Below, piece after piece: positions 23,084 through 32,269 of a DNA stretch of 64,000 bases (positions within the stretch are counted from its first letter, which is position 1; every line of letters begins with the position of its first letter). The position numbers were made by a program, and so were the translations under genes. This DNA is from Streptomyces sp. Ru73 (lineage in GTDB: Bacteria; Actinomycetota; Actinomycetes; Streptomycetales; Streptomycetaceae), in NCBI RefSeq assembly GCF_002920575.1, contig NZ_PQSQ01000039.1, positions 1-64,000 of the forward strand, written 5' to 3'. Below the pieces are notes generated by a model that did not search any database, was not told the DNA's origin, and saw nothing but the letters and a program-made list of their open reading frames with translations.

Positions 23084-24091
23084 ATGACCGAGCCGACCGA
23101 CACCGGCCGCTTTGACCTGATCACCATGGGGCGCATCGGGGTGGACATCTACCCGCTGCAGACCGGCGTCTCGCTGGCCGACGTGGAGACGTTCGGGAAG
23201 TTCCTGGGCGGCTCGGCCACCAACGTCGCGGTCGCCGCCGCACGCCAGGGCCGCCGCACCGCGGTGATCAGCCGTACCGGTGACGACCCGTTCGGCCGCT
23301 ACATCCACAACGCGCTGCGCGACTTCGGCGTCGACGACCGCTGGGTGACGCCCGTGGCGCAGTACCCGACCCCGGTCACCTTCTGCGAGATCTTCCCGCC
23401 CGACGACTTCCCGCTGTACTTCTACCGCCGCCCCAAGGCCCCCGACCTGGTCATCCGCCCCGAGGAGCTGGACCAGGACGCCATCCGGGCCGCGCGGGTC
23501 TTCTGGATCACCGGCACCGGCCTCTGCGAGGAGCCCAGTCGCTCCGCGACCCTCGCCGCGCTGGAGGCCCGCGCCAAGTCCGGTACGACCGTCTTCGACC
23601 TGGACTGGCGGCCGATGTTCTGGGGCGGCCGGGGCGGCGCCTCCGGTGACGGCGGCGAGACCGGCCCGCAGGCGATGGCCAACGCACGCCCGTACTACGA
23701 AGCGGCGCTGGCGCACTCCACCGTGGCCGTCGGCAACGTCGACGAGGCCGAGGTCGCCACCGGCCTGCGCGACCCGAAGGCTTGCGCCCAGGCGCTGCTG
23801 GACATGGGTGTCGAGCTGGCCGTCATCAAGCAGGGCCCCAAGGGCGTGCTCGCCGTGCACCGCGACGGCCGCAGCGCCGAGGTGCCGCCCACCCCGGTCG
23901 AGGTCGTCAACGGCCTCGGCGCGGGCGACTCGTTCGGCGGCGCCCTCGTGCACGGCCTGCTCTCCGGCTGGGAGCTGGAGCCGATGATGCGGTACGCGAA
24001 CGCCGCCGGCGCCATCGTCGCCTCCCGTCTGGCCTGCTCCTCGGCCATGCCGACCACCACCGAGGTCGAAGCGTTCCTCGCGGAGCGCTGA
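23084..24091 (+). CDS. iolC: 5-dehydro-2-deoxygluconokinase
   Basis: A 335-residue PfkB-family kinase. GKFLGGSATNVAVAAARQG is the N-terminal PfkB region, and NGLGAGDSFGGALVHGLL near residue 278 contains the catalytic Asp (about 282) of the GAGD anion hole. The context and the IolC-like MGRIGVDIYPLQTG start identify it as the kinase that phosphorylates 5-dehydro-2-deoxy-D-gluconate. ATG 23084 follows AAGGGG. It opens the rightward iol operon. Confidence 0.92.
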   Translation: MTEPTDTGRFDLITMGRIGVDIYPLQTGVSLADVETFGKFLGGSATNVAVAAARQGRRTAVISRTGDDPFGRYIHNALRDFGVDDRWVTPVAQYPTPVTFCEIFPPDDFPLYFYRRPKAPDLVIRPEELDQDAIRAARVFWITGTGLCEEPSRSATLAALEARAKSGTTVFDLDWRPMFWGGRGGASGDGGETGPQAMANARPYYEAALAHSTVAVGNVDEAEVATGLRDPKACAQALLDMGVELAVIKQGPKGVLAVHRDGRSAEVPPTPVEVVNGLGAGDSFGGALVHGLLSGWELEPMMRYANAAGAIVASRLACSSAMPTTTEVEAFLAER

Positions 24092-24150
24092 CCACACCGC
24101 CGCACCCGCCCGCGCGCACCGCACGGGCGCTCAAGAAGGTGAGTTACGCC

Positions 24151-25032
24151 TTGACCACACCGCTCTCCGACCTCGTGCGGCTGCGGGCCCGGCACCCCGA
24201 AGCCGTCGCGGAAGCCGCGGCCCGCCGCACCCGCCGCCCCCTCATCGGCGACAGCGGCCGGCTGATGATCGTCGCAGCCGACCACCCCGCGCGCGGCGCA
24301 CTGGCCGTCGGCGACCGCAAGCTGGCCATGGCGGACCGCTTCGACCTGCTGGAACGGCTCGCGCTCGCGCTGTCCAGGCCCGGCGTCGACGGGGTGCTCG
24401 GCACCGCCGACATCCTGGAGGACCTGCTCCTCATGGGCGCCCTGGAGGGCAAGGTCGTGATGGGCTCGATGAACCGCGGCGGCCTCGCCGGCGCGTCCTT
24501 CGAGATGGACGACCGCTTCACCGGCCACCGGCCGCAGGACATCGCCCGGCTCCGCTTCGACTGCGGCAAGCTCCTGATGCGCATCGACTACGACGACGCC
24601 GGATCCCTGGACACCATGGAGTCCACGGCGCGCGCCATCGACGCCATGGCCGAGCGGGAACTGCCCACCTTCGTCGAGCCGTTCATCTCCCGCCGCGTCG
24701 ACGGCAAGGTCAAGAACGACCTGAGCGCCGAGGCCGTGACCAAGTCCGTCGCCATCGCCTCCGGGCTCGGCGGCACCTCCGCGTACACCTGGCTCAAGCT
24801 GCCGGTCACCGAGGACCCCGAGGACATGGCGCAGGTCTGCGAGACCTCCACGCTGCCCACGGTGCTGCTCGGCGGCGACATCTCGGCCGCCGACCAGGAC
24901 GCGACGTACGAGAAGTGGCGCAAGGCCCTCCACCTGCCCACCGTGCAGGGGCTGGTGGCCGGACGCTCGCTGCTCTACCCCGTGGACGGGGACGTGGCGG
25001 GGGCTGTGGATACCGCCGTCAGCCTTTTGTGA
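24151..25032 (+). CDS. Cgl0159-family (beta/alpha)8 protein, likely inositol-pathway aldolase
   Basis: A 293-residue class I aldolase-like barrel matching the family named after corynebacterial Cgl0159, which sits in iol clusters. Visible pieces are RLMIVAADHPARGALAVGD, VDGVLGTADILEDLLLMG and TSAYTWLKLPVTEDPED, where the Lys could form the Schiff base. It probably cleaves 6-phospho-5-dehydro-2-deoxygluconate to malonate semialdehyde and dihydroxyacetone phosphate in place of a classical IolJ. TTG 24151 is preferred (AAGAAGG 11 bases upstream); GTG 24139 is an alternative start. Confidence 0.82.
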   Translation: MTTPLSDLVRLRARHPEAVAEAAARRTRRPLIGDSGRLMIVAADHPARGALAVGDRKLAMADRFDLLERLALALSRPGVDGVLGTADILEDLLLMGALEGKVVMGSMNRGGLAGASFEMDDRFTGHRPQDIARLRFDCGKLLMRIDYDDAGSLDTMESTARAIDAMAERELPTFVEPFISRRVDGKVKNDLSAEAVTKSVAIASGLGGTSAYTWLKLPVTEDPEDMAQVCETSTLPTVLLGGDISAADQDATYEKWRKALHLPTVQGLVAGRSLLYPVDGDVAGAVDTAVSLL

Positions 25033-25099
25033 CCGCGGCTGTCGCAGAAGTTGTCCACAGGCCCTGTCACCGTCAGTGATCAGTAGGAGACTTGACGCC

Positions 25100-25999
25100 A
25101 TGAACGCCGAACCCCGCTTCCACCGCCCGGCGGGCACCGCCGCCGACGGCCCGTACGCCCTCGACATCCACCCCAAGAACGCCGGCTGGGGCTACTCCTC
25201 CCTCCGCGTGCTCGAGCTTCCGCCCGGCGGCCACCACGACTTCGCGGCCGGCGACAGCGAGTGGATCGTGCTGCCGCTGTCCGGCGGCTGCACGGTCGCC
25301 GTCGACTCCGGCGAGGAGTTCCGCCTGACCGGCCGCGACAGCGTCTTCAGCGGCGTCACGGACTTCGCGTACGTACCGCGTGACGCGCACGCCGGCATCG
25401 CCAGCGAGACCGGCGGCCGCTTCGCGCTCACCGGCGCCCGCTGCGAGCGCCGGCTGCCCGCCCGCTACGGCCCCGCCTCCTCCGTCCCGGTCGAGCTGCG
25501 CGGCACCGGCAACTGCTCGCGCCAGGTCAACAACTTCGGCGCGGCCGGGGTCTTCGAATGCGACAAGCTCATCGCCGTCGAGGTGCTCACGCCCGGCGGC
25601 AACTGGTCCTCCTACCCGCCGCACAAGCACGACGAGTGCCGCCCCGGCGAGGAGTCCGAGCTGGAGGAGATCTACTACTTCGAGATCGCCGCGGCGAACG
25701 GCAGGCCCGGCCTCGGCTACCAGCGCGTGAGCCCCTCCGGCCATGGCCAGAACACCGACGTGCTCGCCGAGGTCCGCGGCGGCGACGTCGTCCTCATCCC
25801 CGACGGCTGGCACGGCCCCTCCATCGCCGCGCCCGGCCACGACATGTACTACCTCAACGTCATGGCGGGCCCGGGCGAGGCCCGCGAGTGGCTCATCTGC
25901 GACCACCCGGACCACGGCTGGATCCGGGGCACCTGGGCCGAGCAGCCCGTCGACCCCCGCCTCCCCCTCTACAGCGCACCCGCAGGAGAAGCCCGATGA
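25100..25999 (+). CDS. iolB: 5-deoxy-glucuronate isomerase
   Basis: A 299-residue bicupin metal-dependent isomerase. Likely metal ligands are His/His in YPPHKHDE, Glu in ELEEIYYFE, and His in PDGWHGPSIAAPGHDMYYLNVMAG, which is the standard IolB pattern. It converts 5-deoxy-glucuronate to 5-dehydro-2-deoxygluconate, the IolC substrate. ATG 25100 is supported by TAGGAGA nine bases upstream. Its stop overlaps the iolD start (ATGA). Confidence 0.94.
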   Translation: MNAEPRFHRPAGTAADGPYALDIHPKNAGWGYSSLRVLELPPGGHHDFAAGDSEWIVLPLSGGCTVAVDSGEEFRLTGRDSVFSGVTDFAYVPRDAHAGIASETGGRFALTGARCERRLPARYGPASSVPVELRGTGNCSRQVNNFGAAGVFECDKLIAVEVLTPGGNWSSYPPHKHDECRPGEESELEEIYYFEIAAANGRPGLGYQRVSPSGHGQNTDVLAEVRGGDVVLIPDGWHGPSIAAPGHDMYYLNVMAGPGEAREWLICDHPDHGWIRGTWAEQPVDPRLPLYSAPAGEAR

Positions 26000-27879
26000 C
26001 CGCCCCGACGACGCGCCGCCTCACGGTCGCCCAGGCCCTGGTCGAGTTCCTCGCCCACCAGTACACCGAGCGGGACGGCGTACAGCACCGTCTGATCGCC
26101 GCCACCTGGGGCATCTTCGGCCACGGCAACGTCGCGGGCCTCGGCCAGGCGCTGCTGGAGTCCCAGGCATCGATGCCCTACCTCCAGGGTCGCAACGAGC
26201 AGTCCATGGTGCACGCCGCCGTCGGGTACGCCCGCCAGTCCGACCGGCTCTCCGCGCACGCCGTCACCACCTCCATCGGCCCCGGCGCCACCAACCTCGT
26301 CACGGGCGCCGCCCTGGCCACCGTCAACCGCCTGCCGGTCCTGCTGCTGCCCGGCGACACCTTCGCGACCCGCCCGGCCGAGCCCGTGCTCCAGCAGCTG
26401 GAGGTGCCGTACGCGGGCGACGTCTCCGTCAACGACGCGCTGCGCCCGGTCTCCCGCTACTTCGACCGGGTCACCCGCCCCGAGGCGCTGATCCCGGCGG
26501 CCCTGCAGGCCATGCGGGTGCTCGCCGACCCGGTCGAGACCGGGGCCGTCACCCTGGCCATGCCGCAGGACGTCCAGGCCGAGGCGTTCGACTGGCCCGA
26601 GGAGTTCTTCGCCGACCGGGTCTGGCACGTCACCCGGCCGCAGCCGGACGCCGGCGCGCTGGCCGCGGCCGTGCGCGCCATCCGCTCCGCCGAGCGGCCG
26701 CTGCTGATCGCGGGCGGCGGCGTCCACCACTCCGAGGCCGAGGAAGCGCTGCGCGCCTTCGCCGACGCCACCGGCATCCCGGTCGCCTCCACCCAGGCCG
26801 GCAAGGGCTCGCTGCGGTACGACCACCCCGCCGACGTGGGCGGCATCGGGCACACCGGCACCGCAACGGCGGACGCGCTGGCCCGCGAGGCGGACCTGAT
26901 CATCGGCGTCGGCACCCGCTACACCGACTTCACCACCGCCTCCGCGACCCTCTTCGCCCGCCCCGGCGTCCGTTTCGTCAACCTCAACATCGCCTCGTTC
27001 GACTCCCACAAGCTCGGCGCGCATTCGGTGATCGCCGACGCCCGCGCGGGCCTGGAGGCGCTGACCCGCGAGCTGGCCGGACACCGGGTGGAGAAGGCGT
27101 ACGAGGAGGCGTACGGCGCGGCCAAGGCCGAGTGGGAGCGGCTGGTCGACACCGCGTACCTGACCGGCCCCGACGACACGCGGCCGAGCCAGACGCAGGT
27201 GCTCGGGGTGCTGGACGCGACCGTCGGCGACGACGACGTGATCATCAACGCGGCCGGCTCGCTCCCCGGCGACCTGCACAAGCTGTGGCGCGCCCGGTCC
27301 CGCCGCCAGTACCACCTGGAGTACGGCTACTCCTGCATGGGATACGAGATCCCGGCGGCGATCGGCGTCCGGCTGGCCGCCCCGGACCGCCCGGTCTGGG
27401 CCCTGGTCGGCGACGGCACGTACCTGATGATGCCCACCGAGATCGTGACCGCGGTCCAGGAGGGGATCAACATCAACCTCGTCCTGATCCAGAACCACGG
27501 CTACGCCTCCATCGGCGGCCTCTCGGAGGAGACCGGCGCCGAGCGCTTCGGCACCGCCTACCGCTTCCGCGCGAAGGACGGGACCTACACGGGCGAGCCG
27601 CTGCCGGTGGACCTCGCGGCGAACGCCGCCTCGCTGGGCATGGACGTGATCCGCGCCGCGACCGTCGCCGAGCTGCGGTCCGCGCTCGCCGCCGCGCGCG
27701 CCTCGGACCGCCCCACATGTGTCTATGTCGAGACCGAAACGGCTGACACTGTGCCGGGCGCGCCGGCCGCCCAGGCCTGGTGGGATGTTCCCGTTGCCGA
27801 GACCGCGACGCGTGAGGCGGCGCTCCTGGCGCGCGAGGAGTACGACCGCCAGGCGGCCGGGCGCCGCCGCCACCTCTGA
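25996..27879 (+). CDS. iolD: 3D-trihydroxycyclohexane-1,2-dione hydrolase
   Basis: A 627-residue thiamine-diphosphate enzyme of the acetolactate synthase fold. It has QGRNEQSMVHAAVGYARQ with the cofactor-activating Glu, TSIGPGATNLVTGAA, and the ThDP/Mg site starting at GDGTYLMM and running through IVTAVQEGININLVLIQN. It opens the inositol-derived ring to 5-deoxy-glucuronate. Length and motifs match IolD rather than acetolactate synthase. ATG 25996 overlaps the iolB stop. Confidence 0.94.
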   Translation: MTAPTTRRLTVAQALVEFLAHQYTERDGVQHRLIAATWGIFGHGNVAGLGQALLESQASMPYLQGRNEQSMVHAAVGYARQSDRLSAHAVTTSIGPGATNLVTGAALATVNRLPVLLLPGDTFATRPAEPVLQQLEVPYAGDVSVNDALRPVSRYFDRVTRPEALIPAALQAMRVLADPVETGAVTLAMPQDVQAEAFDWPEEFFADRVWHVTRPQPDAGALAAAVRAIRSAERPLLIAGGGVHHSEAEEALRAFADATGIPVASTQAGKGSLRYDHPADVGGIGHTGTATADALAREADLIIGVGTRYTDFTTASATLFARPGVRFVNLNIASFDSHKLGAHSVIADARAGLEALTRELAGHRVEKAYEEAYGAAKAEWERLVDTAYLTGPDDTRPSQTQVLGVLDATVGDDDVIINAAGSLPGDLHKLWRARSRRQYHLEYGYSCMGYEIPAAIGVRLAAPDRPVWALVGDGTYLMMPTEIVTAVQEGININLVLIQNHGYASIGGLSEETGAERFGTAYRFRAKDGTYTGEPLPVDLAANAASLGMDVIRAATVAELRSALAAARASDRPTCVYVETETADTVPGAPAAQAWWDVPVAETATREAALLAREEYDRQAAGRRRHL

Positions 27880-27917
27880 CCTCAGCCGAAGCTTTCGTCC
27901 CCAGAAAGGCCCCGCAC

Positions 27918-29411
<1,494 letters not shown>

Positions 29412-29478
29412 CGGCCGCTCAGCCGGTGGCCGGCCACAGCGGACGGCCGGCCGCTACCGACGCCCGCCGAGGGCTGAC

Positions 29479-29508
29479 GGGTCCCGCCGGCGCGGGCCGG
29501 CGGGACCC
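29479..29508. terminator. 13-bp stem bidirectional terminator
   Basis: GGGTCCCGCCGGC and GCCGGCGGGACCC pair perfectly around GCGG between the convergent mmsA and StyA-like genes. Confidence 0.85.
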
Positions 29509-29520
29509 GCCACAGGCCCG

Positions 29521-30753
29521 TCACGGCTCGCGGATCTCCGCCAGATAGGAGGCCGCCGCCTCCGGGTCGGTGAGCCAGTGGCGGAAGTCCGCCGGATCGG
29601 CGTAGCCGTTGACGAAGCGGTGCGCGATCGCCGGGCAGTGTGCGGCGGCCGACAGCAGCCGCCGCACATGCTCCGGGGGCGGCCGGAGCATCGCGTTGGT
29701 GAACTCCGTCGCGTACTGCGCGTGGTCCCAGAAGAACTCGAAGGTCCGCTCCATCCAGGCCCGGTCGAAGGGGGCGCTGCCGCGCTCCCTGATCGCGCGG
29801 AGGTAGCGGGCGGCGCAGCGGGCCGCGTTGTTCGATCCCTGCCCGGTGACCGGGTCGTTGACGACGACCGTGTCCGCCATGCCGAGGACGTACCGGCCCG
29901 GGCCCACCTTGGCGACCGGGCGCCGCACCGTCGGCGTGACCGCGCCGTAGAGCGTGCAGCGCGCGTCCGTCGGCTCGGCGTTCCGGCACAGCTCGTACTC
30001 CACGGGCACGTACCGCCGCAGCAGGGCCAGTGTGCGCTCCAGGCAGCCGGCCGGGTCGGGCCGGTCCTGCCAGCAGTCGAAGGGGCCGCCCGGCAGCCCT
30101 TCGAAGAAGACGATGTCGCACAGCCCGCCCGTGGTGAGCGCCGGGATCACGAACACCTCCCCGGCCTCGGCCGAGAGGTGCGACCTGGCCTGCGGCGCCG
30201 GGTGCTCCGGCGGATGCCCGACCCCGTGCAGGTAGATGCAGGCCAGCGCGCGCTGCGGCCGGTCGTACGGGGAGCGCGCGGGGTCCCGGCGGAAGAGCCG
30301 GGCGAGGTCGCCGCGGCCCGCGGCCACCAGGGTCAGGTCATGCCCCGCGGCCAGCGCCGCCAGCCGCCGGGTGTCGGCGGCGCCGTACTCCACCCGGCCG
30401 CCGCGCGCCTCGTACAGGTCGAGCCAGTCGGCCATCTTCACCCGCTGGTCGACGGACTGCGCCTCCTCGTCGAAGCGGCCGGTGAACCGCAGCGCGGGGG
30501 TGCCCGGCGGGTCCCAGACCGTGGCCTGCAGGGCCGTGATGCCGGGGGCCTTGCCGTCCCAGGCGTTCAGCCCGGCCGCCCGTTCCAGGCCCAGCGCCGG
30601 GCCGAACATGATCTGGGTCGACATCACCCGGCCCGCCCGGATCTGCTCCGGCGTGCGGTCCGAGACCACGGTCACGTCGTACCCCTCGGCGAGCAGACCG
30701 TGGGCGAGCTGCAGCCCGGCCTGCCCGGCCCCGACGATGGCGATGGAACGCAT
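29521..30753 (-). CDS. StyA-like (styrene/indole) flavin monooxygenase
   Basis: A 410-residue FAD-binding protein of the group E flavoprotein monooxygenases. The FAD motif is IAIVGAGQAGLQLAHGLL (GxGxxG at residues about 7-12), the middle contains FEGLPGGPFDCWQ typical of StyA, and ADTVVVNDPVTGQGSNNAARCA is the second FAD region. Family members epoxidise styrene or indole using reduced flavin from a partner reductase (StyB). No flavin reductase lies nearby, so the partner must be elsewhere or generic. ATG 30753 follows GGGGGGAGG. It is divergent from a membrane protein gene. Confidence 0.87.
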   Translation of the reverse strand: MRSIAIVGAGQAGLQLAHGLLAEGYDVTVVSDRTPEQIRAGRVMSTQIMFGPALGLERAAGLNAWDGKAPGITALQATVWDPPGTPALRFTGRFDEEAQSVDQRVKMADWLDLYEARGGRVEYGAADTRRLAALAAGHDLTLVAAGRGDLARLFRRDPARSPYDRPQRALACIYLHGVGHPPEHPAPQARSHLSAEAGEVFVIPALTTGGLCDIVFFEGLPGGPFDCWQDRPDPAGCLERTLALLRRYVPVEYELCRNAEPTDARCTLYGAVTPTVRRPVAKVGPGRYVLGMADTVVVNDPVTGQGSNNAARCAARYLRAIRERGSAPFDRAWMERTFEFFWDHAQYATEFTNAMLRPPPEHVRRLLSAAAHCPAIAHRFVNGYADPADFRHWLTDPEAAASYLAEIREP

Positions 30754-30922
30754 GCCGCCTCCCCCCGCGGCCCGGATGCGGCGCCGGACCCCTCTTTCAG
30801 TTGTACTTGCGGGGCGCACGCGGTGTACAGATCCGCTACGGTGCGTGCGCTGTACTGCGGTGATCGTGGTACGGAGCAGCACCGCAGAGCCGGCACGACG
30901 GAATGGAAAGACGGGGGCGAAG
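30754..30922. promoter_or_regulatory. divergent intergenic region with inverted repeat
   Basis: GCGCACGC (30814-30821) and GCGTGCGC (30843-30850) form an inverted repeat separated by 21 bp, and TGTAC appears three times (about 30802, 30824 and 30851). This may be an operator for the StyA-like gene, the membrane protein gene or both. No regulator is adjacent. Confidence 0.4.
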
Positions 30923-32167
30923 ATGCCGAACAGTACGGTCCTCAGCAAGGGGGCGCGGATCACCGCGGGGGTGTTCTGCACGCTCTTCCTGCTGAACAGC
31001 GCCACATGGCTGGCGATCGACATGGCGGAGCACGGGTTCGGGGCGCTGTGGGACTCCTGGACGGGAGCCGGGCCGCACATCGACGGCGCGGTCACCGACC
31101 CGTACACCGTCGGCCTGCTGGCCGTACAACTGGGCGCGGTATGGGCGGCGTTCACCGGCGCGCGGGCCGCGGGCGGCCTGCTGGCCGTGGCGACGACGCT
31201 GACGTTCACCTCGGCCGTCCAGGTCTTCATCAGCACCGGCCAGCACACCGGGGACAACCGCTGGTTCCTCGGCGACGTGGACATGGACACGGACACGTTC
31301 CTGAGCGTCTTCATCATCAGCGGCCTGCTGATCCTGCTCGGCCTCGCCTCCTGCGTCGTGGTGCTGGCCGGACTGCGCACCTGGCCGACGCGGCGGCCCA
31401 GCGATCCGCCGGCCCGGCCGCTGCCCGCCGCCGCGGTGACCGGTGCGGTCCTGTTCGGGCTGCTCGCACTGTGCGGCGCGGCGTGGAACGTCGCCGTACT
31501 GCTGCAGACCGGCGGCGGGCAGCTCGACGTGGTCTACCTGGGCCACGGCGTCCTCTCCGCGCTGACGAGCATCGGCCCCGGCTGGTCCGCCGTCACCTTC
31601 CTGCTGCTGTCCGCGGTCGCGGCCCTGCTCTGCGGAATCCGCGGGGTGTCGGCGCGCGGCTTCACCCTCGGGCTGGCACTGGTCCTGCTGCCGACCGCGC
31701 TGATCAGCCTGATCGCCCTGCTCGCCGGCGGATACTTCTTCGACCTGGGCGCGGCCCAGCCCTTCCAGGCGGTGCTGTCCCGGGTGCAGGTGCTCCTGGA
31801 GGTCTTCGGCTCGGCCGCCGTCCTGGTCCTGATGGGGCGTCCCGGCATGCCCGTCGCCGAGGAGTGGTTCCCGCCGGCGCAGCCGGGCCCGGCGCAGTTC
31901 GTGATGCCGGGGCAGCAGCAGTACGGGGCCCCCGGCCAGCCGCAGCCGGGCTATGCCCAGCCCGGGCAGCCGCAGCCCGGTTACGCCCAGCCGCAGCCCG
32001 GGTACGGGCCGCCCGCCGCACCGGCCCCGGGCTACGGCCCGCCCGCCGGACCGCCGCAGGCACCGCAGTCCCCGCCGGTGCCCCCACAGGCTCCGCCCAT
32101 GCCGTACGGCACGCCGCAGGCCCCGCCCGCCCCGCCCGGCGGCGGTTTCGGGCCGCCGCAGGGCTGA
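30923..32167 (+). CDS. multi-pass membrane protein with Pro/Gln/Gly-rich cytoplasmic tail
   Basis: A 414-residue protein of unknown function. About seven hydrophobic helices span residues 10-320 (for example ITAGVFCTLFLLNSATWLAI and ALVLLPTALISLIALLAGGYF). The last 90 residues are low-complexity, with PQPGYAQ and GYGPP repeats and many prolines. The tail resembles those of actinobacterial membrane proteins that self-associate or bind WW/SH3-like partners, but no function can be assigned. ATG 30923 follows GGGGGCGAAG. Confidence 0.85.
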   Translation: MPNSTVLSKGARITAGVFCTLFLLNSATWLAIDMAEHGFGALWDSWTGAGPHIDGAVTDPYTVGLLAVQLGAVWAAFTGARAAGGLLAVATTLTFTSAVQVFISTGQHTGDNRWFLGDVDMDTDTFLSVFIISGLLILLGLASCVVVLAGLRTWPTRRPSDPPARPLPAAAVTGAVLFGLLALCGAAWNVAVLLQTGGGQLDVVYLGHGVLSALTSIGPGWSAVTFLLLSAVAALLCGIRGVSARGFTLGLALVLLPTALISLIALLAGGYFFDLGAAQPFQAVLSRVQVLLEVFGSAAVLVLMGRPGMPVAEEWFPPAQPGPAQFVMPGQQQYGAPGQPQPGYAQPGQPQPGYAQPQPGYGPPAAPAPGYGPPAGPPQAPQSPPVPPQAPPMPYGTPQAPPAPPGGGFGPPQG

Positions 32168-32269
32168 CCCCGGGGCCGCGGGGGCCGCACCCGGAGCAGC
32201 CCACACGGCTGATGCGGAGGTCACAGGGCTGACCCGGAGATCACGGGGCACCCCCGTAGGGTGAACGCC

